64,000 nt of DNA from JAKVAV01 sp047632755. Its GTDB lineage: Bacteria; Bacteroidota; Bacteroidia; Flavobacteriales_D; Cryomorphaceae. Location of the stretch: the NCBI GenBank assembly GCA_047632755.1, contig JBLIDT010000004.1, positions 119,134 through 183,133 of the forward strand. The letters run 5' to 3'. The notes below the pieces were generated by a model. The model was not told the origin of the DNA, did no database searches, and was given only the letters and a program-made list of their open reading frames with translations. Numbering within the stretch: position 1 is the first letter of the stretch; each line of letters opens with the position of its first letter. Shown here one piece after another: positions 1 through 9,621 of the stretch. Both the position numbers and the translations under genes were made by a program.

Positions 1-89
1 TCCTCTTGATTGATTTCAGTCAAGAGGATGGCAAGATCTTTCTTTTCTAGGTCGTTGTAATGCGACGCTTTTTCGGTGTGTTTCTTCAC
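1..89 (-). CDS. murQ: N-acetylmuramic acid 6-phosphate etherase, N-terminal fragment cut by the window edge
   Basis: Only about 29 codons are visible; the gene runs off the left edge on the minus strand. Reading from a GTG at 87-89, the peptide begins VKKHTEKASHYNDLEKKDLA and continues with LLTEINQE. This resembles the MurQ start (TEK..S.Y..LE...ELL..INKED). MurQ cleaves the D-lactyl ether of MurNAc-6-phosphate during cytoplasmic recycling of cell wall sugars. No ATG is available upstream in frame, and a terminator hairpin lies just upstream, so the GTG start is likely. The SIS sugar-binding domain would lie outside the window. The call rests on a short stretch only. Confidence 0.6.
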   Translation of the reverse strand, partial: MKKHTEKASHYNDLEKKDLAILLTEINQE

Positions 90-100
90 TGTATAAAGGT

Positions 101-136
101 AAAAATAAAGCCCCTCCGTTTAAAACGGAAGGGCTT
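101..136 (-). terminator. Rho-independent terminator after the esterase-like gene
   Basis: Arms at 108-121 and 123-136 pair (AAGCCCCTCCGTTT with AAACGGAAGGGCTT, one mismatch). On the minus strand the hairpin is followed by TTTATTTTTACC. It separates the secreted esterase-like gene from murQ. Confidence 0.7.
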
Positions 137-169
137 CAAGTTTAATTCAAAAAAGAACTATTTCGTAAG

Positions 170-290
170 AGTCTGAGATAGAGAGTCCATTAGCAAGGCG
201 CACGAAGTTTTAAAAATTAAGGAATTGACATTTGTCAATGACTGTTTTTAAAATAAGTGAAACGCGGATAGTGGACTCTATAGTCAGACG
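170..290. repeat. Palindromic intergenic element, copy 1
   Basis: The ends are inverted repeats. The left end starts AGTCTGAGATAGAGAGTCCA at 170. The right end, read on the minus strand from 290, starts CGTCTGACTATAGAGTCCAC. The middle is AT-rich. The element abuts the stop codon of the minus-strand esterase-like gene. Related copies lie at 35575-35687, 35716-35802 and 49681-49736. Confidence 0.6.
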
Positions 291-2024
291 CTAGTTGAAG
301 AGAACCTTTTTAGTAATCTGCGTGTCGTCGAAGACCACACGCATGAGGTATACCCCATTGCTGAAGTCGTTGCGATTCACGGTATAAATACCTGAATTCA
401 CCACTTTGCTCATTACTACGCGACCTGTAATGTCCATAAGTTCCACTCTGCGAATAACAAATTCGTCATTGCGAATTGTCAATTCTCCTTGAGTAGGATT
501 TGGATAAACGCTGGTAGAGTTTTCGTACACCAAATCATTGGTACTGTTTGGTCCGCAGCTAGCGCCTTCTAAACCAAGCACACACATGATTCTAGGAATG
601 GTATATCCTTGAATAGTGTCAATGTATGCCAATCCTTTCTCAGGCCCCATTCCTGGGTTACCCAATACACCAGAATCATGAAGGTTCTGAGCATCAAAAT
701 CGGTGCCCGCCGCTGCATTGGTACCAGCAACTACAGCCTCGAGTGTGGCTAGACTCCAGAAATCCCACGGTCCACTTTCATTGAAGAATGGTACTCCAGG
801 AATTGGTTCGTTGATTGGAACTAATATCGGGAACAATCCTTCAGGAGTCGATGCAACCGTTATGAAAGGTTGTGTAGGAAGGATGTAATCAAATGTTTCT
901 CCATACAATGAACGCGCTCGATCCGTAAAAGGATCAGAAGGCATTGTTTCAATCACGAAATTGTTTCCGAGGTCATTGGCTGTTTGAATAAACACGTTTC
1001 CTCCACTTACATCTACCACGTTTTCATTGGTGGTTGGAACTACTACAGTGCCATCATCAAATGGAGCAAATGGATCACGAATACAGTGGATACTTACCAT
1101 TGGTACTTCACCTTCATCAAGCCAAGAGATATCGGCCAAAGATCCACCTGCATTCACGCCCATGTGGATTTCCTTTGATATTCCTGCTTCTTGTCGTGGA
1201 TCAGGCAACCTCGTCAATCCAGGTCCTCCGTCTATGTCACCATCAACTACCTCAATAATATAAGGTCCATTGTTACCAACGAATTTTGGAAGATTGGCAA
1301 TTTCTTCGACATAGTCGTCAAGAGTAACATAAGCCTGAGCTACGTACCCACCTGAACCTTGTCCAAATAGAACTACTTTGTCTGGATCAATTCCGTAAGG
1401 GTTTCCGTCTGCTACTGAAGCATTGAAAAAACGAACAGCACTCTGTGTGTCATGCAATGCTCGGTAAACGGCTTGTAATAAAGTTCCGCGACGAATGTCA
1501 GGATCAGTTGTTTCAGGATTCCAACCAAGGCGATAGTTTATGGAAGCGGCGACAAATCCTCTTCTTGCCCATTGACGGCAAAGGTTTACACCTGCGCTAT
1601 CGATTTTATCTCCTGTTATCCCACCATTAAAAAGGGCAGGAAGGAAATTCCCAGTATGTATAAAAATGATTAACGGACGATCATCGACGTTATCTTCTCC
1701 TGGAGGAGTGTAAATATCCATACCGAGAAGAGAAAGCTTCACCAATGTTTGATCTCCACCAGGTGCTGCTGAAGGAATGAAATACTCAGTTGGGAATGGC
1801 TCGCCATTATCAATATTGGCATTGAGGGCGCCCATTTCAGCATTCCAAGTATCTGGATCCGTCTGAATGCCTGGAATCGAGAACGGGTTCACATTAGCTC
1901 CAAACACTACATTAGATTCTACCTCATTTGAAGTGAATATTTCTGTAGCATATCGCTGAGCCTGTGTTTGCAAGGAGGCTGCTAGGAATATACCTAGACT
2001 TAGGCCAAGTAAATTTTTCTTCAT
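291..2024 (-). CDS. T9SS-secreted carboxylesterase-like alpha/beta hydrolase
   Basis: The 577-residue product has a signal peptide (about 1-22, ending LQTQAQ), an alpha/beta hydrolase region (about 100-400) and a C-terminal type A T9SS sorting domain (about 500-577; SVYPNPTQGELTIRND, ending in KKVLFN). Within the hydrolase, IIFIHTGNF looks like the oxyanion-hole strand and GQGSGG (around residue 222) like the nucleophile elbow, as in type B carboxylesterases. It is therefore expected to be exported through the T9SS and to be an ester hydrolase on the surface or outside the cell. The substrate is unknown. A TonB receptor lies immediately upstream on the same strand with a 41-bp gap, so co-transcription is possible. 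Confidence 0.75.
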   Translation of the reverse strand: MKKNLLGLSLGIFLAASLQTQAQRYATEIFTSNEVESNVVFGANVNPFSIPGIQTDPDTWNAEMGALNANIDNGEPFPTEYFIPSAAPGGDQTLVKLSLLGMDIYTPPGEDNVDDRPLIIFIHTGNFLPALFNGGITGDKIDSAGVNLCRQWARRGFVAASINYRLGWNPETTDPDIRRGTLLQAVYRALHDTQSAVRFFNASVADGNPYGIDPDKVVLFGQGSGGYVAQAYVTLDDYVEEIANLPKFVGNNGPYIIEVVDGDIDGGPGLTRLPDPRQEAGISKEIHMGVNAGGSLADISWLDEGEVPMVSIHCIRDPFAPFDDGTVVVPTTNENVVDVSGGNVFIQTANDLGNNFVIETMPSDPFTDRARSLYGETFDYILPTQPFITVASTPEGLFPILVPINEPIPGVPFFNESGPWDFWSLATLEAVVAGTNAAAGTDFDAQNLHDSGVLGNPGMGPEKGLAYIDTIQGYTIPRIMCVLGLEGASCGPNSTNDLVYENSTSVYPNPTQGELTIRNDEFVIRRVELMDITGRVVMSKVVNSGIYTVNRNDFSNGVYLMRVVFDDTQITKKVLFN

Positions 2025-2065
2025 ACGTGCTTTTTTTCTATTTTAAGAGTGTTAAATTAAGACAT

Positions 2066-5014
2066 TTATCGGTTCAGCCATTCATATATAACTGAAAAGT
2101 AAGCCATTCTGCCTACATACGGACCGCCATAAACGGTAAAGACTCTATTATCCGTAAGGTTTGAAGCGCCTATTTTTAGGGTGGTGTTTATCTTTTTAAA
2201 ATTGGTCATCACAGCTGCGTCGACCATATAATACGAAGGAACTAAACCTGTAAACTGTGGGCTACCTTCAAAAATGAATCCGTCAACCCATTTGGCGTTC
2301 ATACTAAATCCCCAATTTTTAAGTCTGATGAATCCTAAATCGGTTTTCAAATCTCGGGCGCTCAAACCAACATTTACTTTGTGTTCAGGAGTATTGAAGG
2401 CTGGAATGATGGGATCATCATCTCCGCTTACGAGATTATTCCAACTATAATTGGTAGTAAGGGCGAAAGTTTTGTAGAAATAGTAATTTAACCCAACAGA
2501 AAACCCTTGGGTTGTTACTGTTTCGCGTGCATTCGCTGCTACTCTGAAAACCTGCAAGCTAGTGAAGTCTGGTCGTTCAGCTTGAGGGGTGTAAGGCAAG
2601 GTCAAGCCAACGTTGAAACCAATAAAATCTTCATAGAAGGTATAGTAATAGCTGGCATCCACATAGATCTTATTTGAAATTGTACTTCGATACCCGACCT
2701 CAAATGTCCGCGCTTGTTCAGGTCGAATGGGATCTACGTCATAGAAGTCTAGTTGATTCCAATCAAAAAGCTGACTATTTCTAGCATCATCGAATGAGTC
2801 GAGGGTAACTAGTGAGTCTTGTCCAGATAGGTTTCCAAGCAGGATAGCCCTTCCTACGTCATAGTATAGAAATTGATCGGCCATAGTAGGGTTTCTCACA
2901 GCCGAAGAGACCCCAGCTCGTATGATTGTATTTTCATTGAGTTGAAAGACAAGGCTTGCTGCTGGTGACAGAATAGCATCGAAATTCTCATTTTTATCCA
3001 CTCTTAAAGTGGCCTGAAGTATTAACCGTTCGTCTACAAATTTTTTCTCTATGCCAACATAGGCTCCCGCTTGCCAATTGGTCACTTCCTTGTAACTTGA
3101 ATCAACCTTGACCATAGAAGTGGTCCCATCTTCATTTACTATTGTTTCTCGTGTGTATTGCAGAGTGTCTTCGAAGATTGTTCCTCGAGAATTTGGGCGG
3201 TAAAGCCTCCCGCTGCCTCCAACTCTTATTTTCCCTAAACGAGTATCCCATTGATACTCTCCTTGCGCGTGGTAAAGGCTTGATTTGTCATAGAAACGAG
3301 ATCCTCCTTCAGTAAAGAGTCGTGAAGTGATATCATTGAACAGTGAGTCATAGCGGGCCGTTCCAGGTTCGAAATAGGCATTCTCCCCTTGAGTTTTTGT
3401 TGTTCTCGCTACAAGGTCGTTGTAGTCTTGCATAAACTCCGTATTGTCCTGTGCCCATTGCAATTGATCATCTTGTATGCCGGTTCTCCATGTATTAGTA
3501 GCTTGAGAAAAGCCTGCATTGTCAAATCCTGTTACAGGATCAAAAAAGTCTGCGAAACTAGGACGAGTCGACTCATATTCTGGATCATCGGGGTTAGGCA
3601 TTCCCTCCGAAAACAGCTGTTCGTTGAAAGTTTGATAGTTCTGAGAATAAGATCGGTAATACGTTCCTTCAGTCATGTGCGCATCTGACATAAGTGAACC
3701 CGTTAATACCGCATCATAACTATTCCCTGCGTCCTCAGTAGTCGCATATGCTCTAAAGAAGAATTTGTCCTTTTTTTCAATTTGAATTTTGTGTTGGAAA
3801 AACTGAATGTCTCTTAAGCTAATGCGATTATCCCCTTGGTAGACTGTTGTACCATTTCCATAATTGAAGTAGTAGTCTAGGACTAAATCATCTTTGATCT
3901 TGTAATACAAACCTGCACTGGTTTTTAGATTTTCAGTGTTGTAATCTGCCAAATCTATTTCTCGGTATCCTGGTCGGTAAACCCTTGTCAGCGCTGGTCT
4001 TTCCGAGATGCTTGGGCCCAAGTCATTGATGAATATATTTCCACCAGTTGTGACTTCATCGCCATAAACATTGATGGCATCGTATCCTGAAAAATTGGTT
4101 TCATCAACGGCAAGCCCTTCTATGGCATCGTAATTATCGGCTTCCCAATCTAAGGCACTTAAGTAGAAAACATTCAATTTATAACCGAATTTGTCCTTTC
4201 CTTCTTTGTTCTTAAATACCTCTGCCCATCTAACAGCTCCTTCAAACAATGAGCGTTCTCCAGCTTTGAGAGAAACTGTAAGCCCCGGGAAAAGGAACGG
4301 GTCTTTGGTTCGCATGTCAATTACACCATTAAAAGCACCTGGACCATAGTATGCCGAACTGGCGCCTGCAACAATGTCTACCGATTGAACATCTAAATCT
4401 GAAGCTCCTAGGAAGTTGCCGAGGGAGAAATTTAGACCTGGTGATTGGTTGTCTACTCCATCAATGAGCTGCAAAGAACGCACGGGTGAAGTGCTATTGA
4501 AACCTCGGGTATTTAAAATTTTAAATCCTAAACTAGCAGAAGTAATGGTAACTCCCTTCAGATTCCCCAATCCTTCATAGAAATTTCCAGAAGGAGCCTC
4601 CTTAATGGCTATGACATCCATCGACTCAACGGTGAGCGGTGCTTGTTTGCTTTTTTCACTAATTCTGCTTCCAATAATTTCTACTTCACTGATCAAGACA
4701 TTGTCCGTGCCCAAAGCCATTTTCACTTTGTCGTCAAACGAGTTCACGGTAATCTCTTGGGCGGAATAGCCAAGGAAATTAATGATCAAAATGATGGGTG
4801 GATTCTGACTTACATCGAGAGAGAAATTTCCGTCAATATCAGTAGTAGTTCCTGTAGTAGTTCCTTTAATAACTACTGACGCTCCGATTAAAGTCTCTCC
4901 TGTATCGTCACTTGATATGGTTCCTTTAATGGTGCCTTGAGAGTACGAACCTAATCCAAAGAGTACAAATAAAAGTGCGAGCGACGTCGCCTTCCGCGTT
5001 ATCATTCTATTCAT
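2066..5014 (-). CDS. TonB-dependent outer membrane receptor
   Basis: 982 residues. A signal peptide (about 1-26, ending GLGSYSQ) is followed by a carboxypeptidase-regulatory-like beta domain (about 28-110; GETLIGASVVIKGTTTGTTT). Next come a plug domain (about 125-235, with LNTRGFNSTSPVRSLQLIDG) and a long beta-barrel to the C-terminus (ending SVIYEWLNR). It should import a ligand across the outer membrane using TonB-ExbBD energy. No SusD partner lies next to it, so it is not a classical SusCD pair. The neighbouring secreted esterase-like protein may act on the same substrate (inference). A start at the ATG three codons downstream is equally possible. Confidence 0.88.
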   Translation of the reverse strand: MNRMITRKATSLALLFVLFGLGSYSQGTIKGTISSDDTGETLIGASVVIKGTTTGTTTDIDGNFSLDVSQNPPIILIINFLGYSAQEITVNSFDDKVKMALGTDNVLISEVEIIGSRISEKSKQAPLTVESMDVIAIKEAPSGNFYEGLGNLKGVTITSASLGFKILNTRGFNSTSPVRSLQLIDGVDNQSPGLNFSLGNFLGASDLDVQSVDIVAGASSAYYGPGAFNGVIDMRTKDPFLFPGLTVSLKAGERSLFEGAVRWAEVFKNKEGKDKFGYKLNVFYLSALDWEADNYDAIEGLAVDETNFSGYDAINVYGDEVTTGGNIFINDLGPSISERPALTRVYRPGYREIDLADYNTENLKTSAGLYYKIKDDLVLDYYFNYGNGTTVYQGDNRISLRDIQFFQHKIQIEKKDKFFFRAYATTEDAGNSYDAVLTGSLMSDAHMTEGTYYRSYSQNYQTFNEQLFSEGMPNPDDPEYESTRPSFADFFDPVTGFDNAGFSQATNTWRTGIQDDQLQWAQDNTEFMQDYNDLVARTTKTQGENAYFEPGTARYDSLFNDITSRLFTEGGSRFYDKSSLYHAQGEYQWDTRLGKIRVGGSGRLYRPNSRGTIFEDTLQYTRETIVNEDGTTSMVKVDSSYKEVTNWQAGAYVGIEKKFVDERLILQATLRVDKNENFDAILSPAASLVFQLNENTIIRAGVSSAVRNPTMADQFLYYDVGRAILLGNLSGQDSLVTLDSFDDARNSQLFDWNQLDFYDVDPIRPEQARTFEVGYRSTISNKIYVDASYYYTFYEDFIGFNVGLTLPYTPQAERPDFTSLQVFRVAANARETVTTQGFSVGLNYYFYKTFALTTNYSWNNLVSGDDDPIIPAFNTPEHKVNVGLSARDLKTDLGFIRLKNWGFSMNAKWVDGFIFEGSPQFTGLVPSYYMVDAAVMTNFKKINTTLKIGASNLTDNRVFTVYGGPYVGRMAYFSVIYEWLNR

Positions 5015-5154
5015 GCGATGTCGAATAATGGTGTCTTTTATACACTTCGAGGTGCCAAAATAAAGAATTCATCGCTGAGACAAGAACAACAGCCTTAAAT
5101 TTTGGATAATAATTTCTTCACAATTGAATTGTTGAGCAATTCATGCCCTTCTAG

Positions 5155-7557
5155 TCAATTATATAGAGCGGGAAAAGCTGAAGGATTAAATTCGTGCATT
5201 ATTCCATAGGCAGCTTCTACAATATCCTCGTGATTGGGCTTTGAAAAATAATCGCCGTCACTTCCGTATGCAGCCCTGTGAGCCTTTGCTGAAACTGTTA
5301 CGGGCCTGCTATCTAATAGGTAATATCCTTTTTGCTCATTGAGAATTTTATCCAAAAGGAAAGCAGAAGCACCACCGGGCACATCCTCATCGACAATCAT
5401 GAGTCGATTGGTTTTCTTGAGGCTTTCCGCTACTACGTGGTTTTTATCGAATGGCAGCAAAGTCCTGGCGTCGATGAGTTCTACGTCAACCTTCATTTTG
5501 CTAAGTGTCTCGGCAGCTTCTTGAACTAAGTTGAAGGTTGAGCCATACGAAACGATCGTGAGGTCTTCCCCTTTTTTAACAATTTCAGGAACCCCGAGTG
5601 CCACTGTAAATTCACTCAAATTTGAAGGTAACTTTTCTTTGCTACGGTAACCGTTCAATGGCTCAATGATAAGCGCAGGATCGTCTCCCTGAAGAAGAGT
5701 ATTGTACATTCCAGCTGCTGTAGTCATATTTCGTGGAACACAAACATGAATTCCGCGTAGGGCTCCGAGGATGACCCCCATCGGAGATCCCGAATGCCAG
5801 ATGCCTTCTAGTCGATGGCCTCTTGTGCGAACAATCAATGGAGCCTTTTGACCACCTTTGGTTCGGTACCGAACCGTTGCTAAATCATCGCTCATGATTT
5901 GAAGAGCATAGAGCAAATAATCTAAGTATTGGATTTCAGCAATTGGTCGGAGACCACGCATGGCCATTCCAATTCCCTGTCCCATAATGGTGGCTTCTCG
6001 AATACCTGTATCAGCGACGCGAACTTCACCAAATTTTTCTTGCATGCCTTCCATGCTCTGATTTACTCCACCAATTTTTCCCACATCTTCACCAAAAGTC
6101 AAGAGCTCAGGATATTTTTTGAATAGTGCTTCAAAGTTGTCGCGGAGCACAATTCGTCCATCGACCATATCGTCTGATGCATAAGTTGGCTCGATTTCAC
6201 CAATTTTAAGAGGAGACGATGCGCTTTCGCTATACAGGTGTGAGCTATATCGATCGTGATTAAGTTTACGGTAATTCTCTATCCAGGTCTGCAATTCAAC
6301 ACGAATCTCATCATTGCCATTTCGCAAACTGTAAAGTGCTTTTCTAGCGTTGGATAAAATATCCTTTCGAATAGGGTCTGTCGTGGACAATATGTCTTGG
6401 GAAATCGATCCAATTAGCTCGTTTCCATGAGCTTTTTTGAGTATTGAAAATAGCTCATCTTGCTCGCTGAGAATTTCGGTTTTAAATTCTCTCCATGCTT
6501 CCTTCTGTTCGATACGAACATCATTTTTAGCCTGTTTGGCAATGATGTCTAGCTCTTCCTCGGTGGCTAAATCGTGCTCTATAATCCATGTCTTAAACTT
6601 AGCTATGCAGTCATATTCCTTGGCCCAGTTAAGCTGTTCTTCAGACTTGTATCTCTCATGTGAGCCTGAAGTTGAATGTCCTTGCGGTTGAGTTAACTCC
6701 TCAACATGTATGAGCACGGGAATATGCTCTTCTCGAGACAGCGCTACGGCCTCCTCATAAGTTTTGATGAGGTTTACATAATCCCAACCTTTTACTTTAA
6801 AAATCTCATAGCCAGGGCTGCCTTCTGATCTCTGAAATCCTTTGAGTGCTTCAGAGATACTTGATTTTGTAGTTTGATATTTTTTAGGAACCGATATCCC
6901 GTATCCATCATCCCAAACGGACATGACCATCGGTATTTGCAATACCCCCGCCGCATTAAATGATTCCCAAAAAAGGCCTTCGCTGGTGCTCGCGTCACCG
7001 ATTGTCCCAAATGCGACTTCATTGCCTTTATTTGAGAACTTTTCGAATCCTGAATGGAGCTCTTTGTTTTGGCGGTATACTTTAGAGGCTTGCGCCAATC
7101 CTACAAGCCGGGGCATTTGGCTTGCGGTAGGAGAGATGTCGGCTGACGAGTTTTTTTGAGCAGTAAGGTCTTTCCAGTTGCCATCTTTGTCTAAGTTCCT
7201 GGTGCTGAAATGGCCGCCCATTTGTCTTCCAGCACTTGCTGGTTCTTTGTCTACATCTGGGTGCGCATAAAGTCCAGCAAAAGCTTCTTTTATCGATAAT
7301 GCCTTTATGGCCATCATAAAAGTTTGGTCGCGGTAGTAGCCAGATCGAAAATCGCCATCTTGAAACTGCTTTGCCATGGCAATCTGTGCCACTTCTTTTC
7401 CGTCGCCAAATATGCCAAATTTAGCTTTTCCTGTTAGCACTTCTTTTCTGCCCAAAAGTGATACTTCACGGCTCTCGCATGCTAACTTATAATCTGCAAT
7501 AATCTGTTGAATAAACGCTTCTTCTTCAGCAGAAATTGCCTGTTCTTCGGTCTTCAT
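5155..7557 (-). CDS. 2-oxoacid (branched-chain type) dehydrogenase E1, alpha and beta subunits fused
   Basis: About 800 residues. The N-terminal half is the thiamine-pyrophosphate E1 alpha module (GDASTSEGLFWESFNAAG and DDGYGIS form the TPP-binding segment). The C-terminal half, from about residue 475, is the E1 beta (transketolase-like) module (FGEDVGKIGGVNQ, VRTRGHR). It decarboxylates a branched-chain 2-oxoacid (or a related one) and passes the acyl group to lipoyl-E2. The fused form is common in Bacteroidota. E2 and E3 are not in the window. The frame is open 13 codons further upstream, but a TATCTTTG -7 box sits at 7579-7586 inside that extension, so I start at the MKTEEQ methionine. Confidence 0.9.
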   Translation of the reverse strand: MKTEEQAISAEEEAFIQQIIADYKLACESREVSLLGRKEVLTGKAKFGIFGDGKEVAQIAMAKQFQDGDFRSGYYRDQTFMMAIKALSIKEAFAGLYAHPDVDKEPASAGRQMGGHFSTRNLDKDGNWKDLTAQKNSSADISPTASQMPRLVGLAQASKVYRQNKELHSGFEKFSNKGNEVAFGTIGDASTSEGLFWESFNAAGVLQIPMVMSVWDDGYGISVPKKYQTTKSSISEALKGFQRSEGSPGYEIFKVKGWDYVNLIKTYEEAVALSREEHIPVLIHVEELTQPQGHSTSGSHERYKSEEQLNWAKEYDCIAKFKTWIIEHDLATEEELDIIAKQAKNDVRIEQKEAWREFKTEILSEQDELFSILKKAHGNELIGSISQDILSTTDPIRKDILSNARKALYSLRNGNDEIRVELQTWIENYRKLNHDRYSSHLYSESASSPLKIGEIEPTYASDDMVDGRIVLRDNFEALFKKYPELLTFGEDVGKIGGVNQSMEGMQEKFGEVRVADTGIREATIMGQGIGMAMRGLRPIAEIQYLDYLLYALQIMSDDLATVRYRTKGGQKAPLIVRTRGHRLEGIWHSGSPMGVILGALRGIHVCVPRNMTTAAGMYNTLLQGDDPALIIEPLNGYRSKEKLPSNLSEFTVALGVPEIVKKGEDLTIVSYGSTFNLVQEAAETLSKMKVDVELIDARTLLPFDKNHVVAESLKKTNRLMIVDEDVPGGASAFLLDKILNEQKGYYLLDSRPVTVSAKAHRAAYGSDGDYFSKPNHEDIVEAAYGIMHEFNPSAFPALYN

Positions 7558-7578
7558 GTAGGTGGCATTTAGATGCTG

Positions 7579-7586
7579 CAAAGATA
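7579..7586 (-). promoter_or_regulatory. Candidate -7 box upstream of the E1 gene
   Basis: Minus strand TATCTTTG fits the Bacteroidota TAnnTTTG -7 consensus and lies 21 bp before the chosen ATG. No convincing -33 TTG is visible at the expected distance. Confidence 0.4.
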
Positions 7587-7643
7587 GCAAAACCAAAAGC
7601 CCTTTTTAGTAGTAGATGGGGATTGATAAAAACAGTCTGCTTC

Positions 7644-7829
7644 TCAATGCTTTCCCAGCCAAACGGCAGGAACAATATTTGGCATCGAATAGCTAACGGT
7701 AGTTTTTTCTACTTCCGATGGTTTCTCTGTAAAGGGTGCTGCGTGGGTGAAACCATAGATCATGGTAAAAAAGGCTACTACAACGAAGCATGCTATCAGT
7801 ATGAGGGCGGATGCGTATTTCTTTGTCAT
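7644..7829 (-). CDS. Small single-pass membrane protein, unknown function
   Basis: 61 residues: MTKK, a hydrophobic segment (about 6-28), then a polar tail rich in E, K and P. Function not recognised. It sits alone between the PspC gene, from which a strong hairpin separates it, and the E1 gene, on the same strand as both. The lysine-flanked membrane helix with a hydrophilic tail, and the absence of any better frame in this 370-bp gap, argue for a real gene. No homology could be tested. Confidence 0.5.
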   Translation of the reverse strand: MTKKYASALILIACFVVVAFFTMIYGFTHAAPFTEKPSEVEKTTVSYSMPNIVPAVWLGKH

Positions 7830-7840
7830 GGCTTTAAGTT

Positions 7841-7871
7841 TTTAAAGCAGGCCCTGGCTGATAGGGCCTGC
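7841..7871 (-). terminator. Terminator after the PspC gene
   Basis: A perfect 9-bp stem (GCAGGCCCT at 7847-7855, AGGGCCTGC at 7863-7871) with a 7-nt loop. On the minus strand it is followed by TTTAAAAAC, a weak T-tract. It lies 54 bp past the PspC stop codon. Confidence 0.65.
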
Positions 7872-7924
7872 CTTGTGCTTTCTTTAATGGTTGGCTGGAT
7901 AGTATTGTTTGTATTGTTCAATTT

Positions 7925-9616
7925 TTATTCTTGGTCATTTTCTTCCTCTACCTCATCTTTCACCTCTTCTGCTTCAACAACTTTTTCTGCTCCGAAGCAA
8001 GTGGTACATTTCAGTCCTTTTTTAGTCATTAGCCATGTTTCGCCTAACATGTCCAGATCACGAGTATTTGAAATGTTGGGGATATCATAAATAACACTTT
8101 TTGAGCTTGGAGCTAGCCTTATCGCTTTCCCCTCAGGTACATAAAGTGTGTATCTTGCTTTTTGAGACCTTACCCTATTTCCTTTTTCAAGAACGAAGTA
8201 GGGAGACACTCTTAAGCTATCATTGGTCAATGACCAACTGGACTTCATTTGGCGAGCGTTCCTGATTGCATCTTTTTGCGAGGAACCTCTCGCTGATTTT
8301 TCAACTTCGAGAAGAAAGCGATCACCTGCTGCCTGCTTTGTGGTAATCGAGTTCTTTCCGACGTACAATACGTTAGTCGAATCAATCCATGGAAATGTTA
8401 CACCCCCTTCGAAAAAAATGGAGCCATCCATAAAATCGCCTGAGAAGCTGAATCGAGGAAGGTTCGCTCCTTCGATATCCAATACTAGGGTGTCAATTGA
8501 GGAGTCTACGTTCATTTTCAGGGTTTCTGTAAATCTCGCTTTGGATTGTCTATTTTCGAAAAGATGAACGCCACTAGCTGCTAGCAAGCCTATTCCAACG
8601 AACCACACCACAATTAAAACAATGGCAACTATGCCCGAGTAACGGATTTTTTGGAATAGCATTCTGATTCCTAAAAGGAGAAGGGACACGGCAGGAACTC
8701 CGAGTGTTAGAGCTATGCCTCCAAAGACCAATCCTTTGTTTGTCGAATCAGTCAGGGTAGAATTCACGAATTCTGTCATTTCACGAGAACCGGTCGCTGA
8801 GAGAAAAGTATCCATCCCTAATAGTCCGGTAATCAAGGCCATTAAGGCGAAAGAACCAGCTAGAAAGAAAACAACTCCAATGATTTTTGCCAAGACGACA
8901 ATCAGGACTTTCAGGATCTTTCCGAGCGCTTCGAAAAAATCACTGATGACGTCGCCTATATGCTTTCCCACATTGTTAACTCTATCGCCACTTATGTCGT
9001 TTCTTTTTCCAAAATCCTTGAGGTCATCCTTTATGTCGGTAAAAGATTCATTGACTTTTTTAGAGATGTTGTCTACCGTTACGGCTTCTCCTCGCATTTG
9101 TAGTTTCTCAGCGGTTGTTTTAGCCTTAGGGATTATTAGTGCCAAAATGATGTAAACCAATGGCCCAAATCCAAAAGCTACTGTAGAGATGACGAATAGG
9201 GCTCGTAGAATAATTGGATCCCAACCTAAGTAAGCACTAAGGCCGCTGCAAACACCAAACAATAGTTTATCGTCTGGATCGCGGAAAACACGCTTCTCGT
9301 ATTTTTTACCCGTGCTTTTTCTTTTAAACTCTTGCTCCATCTCCTCATCCTCAGAATCGATGTAGTCTTCGGGTTTTCCCATTATGCCGATTACGGCATC
9401 TACGTCCTCGAGTACGATCACTTGTTTGTTATCAGTAATTCGCTCCGCGAAGAGTTCAGAAATTCTTAACTCTATATCTGCTATGATCTCATCTGCACTT
9501 TGATGCCCGTCAAATGATGCGCGAATAGTTTTGAGGTATTTTTCCAGTGTGGAAAAGGCGTCTTCTTCTATGCTGAAAATGCGCCCGCCTATGTTTACGT
9601 TTATTGTCTTATTCAT
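7925..9616 (-). CDS. PspC-domain membrane protein
   Basis: 563 residues. The soluble N-terminus (about 1-100) is followed by a PspC domain (about 108-167; KLLFGVCSGLSAYLGWDP, then a hydrophobic VSTVAFGFGPLVYIILALII). Several further membrane segments lie at about 235-355. The C-terminal part (about 380-540) is a beta-rich domain of the type found after PspC in Bacteroidota, and the protein ends in an acidic tail. The PspC family is linked to phage-shock or envelope-stress responses. The gene starts 5 bp after the PadR regulator stop codon, so the two form an operon and PadR probably controls its own and pspC expression. Confidence 0.85.
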   Translation of the reverse strand: MNKTINVNIGGRIFSIEEDAFSTLEKYLKTIRASFDGHQSADEIIADIELRISELFAERITDNKQVIVLEDVDAVIGIMGKPEDYIDSEDEEMEQEFKRKSTGKKYEKRVFRDPDDKLLFGVCSGLSAYLGWDPIILRALFVISTVAFGFGPLVYIILALIIPKAKTTAEKLQMRGEAVTVDNISKKVNESFTDIKDDLKDFGKRNDISGDRVNNVGKHIGDVISDFFEALGKILKVLIVVLAKIIGVVFFLAGSFALMALITGLLGMDTFLSATGSREMTEFVNSTLTDSTNKGLVFGGIALTLGVPAVSLLLLGIRMLFQKIRYSGIVAIVLIVVWFVGIGLLAASGVHLFENRQSKARFTETLKMNVDSSIDTLVLDIEGANLPRFSFSGDFMDGSIFFEGGVTFPWIDSTNVLYVGKNSITTKQAAGDRFLLEVEKSARGSSQKDAIRNARQMKSSWSLTNDSLRVSPYFVLEKGNRVRSQKARYTLYVPEGKAIRLAPSSKSVIYDIPNISNTRDLDMLGETWLMTKKGLKCTTCFGAEKVVEAEEVKDEVEEENDQE

Positions 9617-9621
9617 GATAG

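Noticed and set aside
170..290. Palindromic element considered as a simple terminator of the esterase-like gene
   Set aside because: The arms are about 70 bp apart, no T-run follows, and a proper terminator lies at 101-136. Shared sequence with three other loci points to a repeat family.
2066..5014. SusC-type starch/glycan receptor
   Set aside because: No SusD-like gene is next to it, so I call it a general TonB-dependent receptor.
7536..8090. 184-codon plus-strand frame opposite the E1 start, the small membrane gene and the PspC gene
   Set aside because: Crosses two real minus-strand genes and a terminator; low-complexity Ser/Phe tail.
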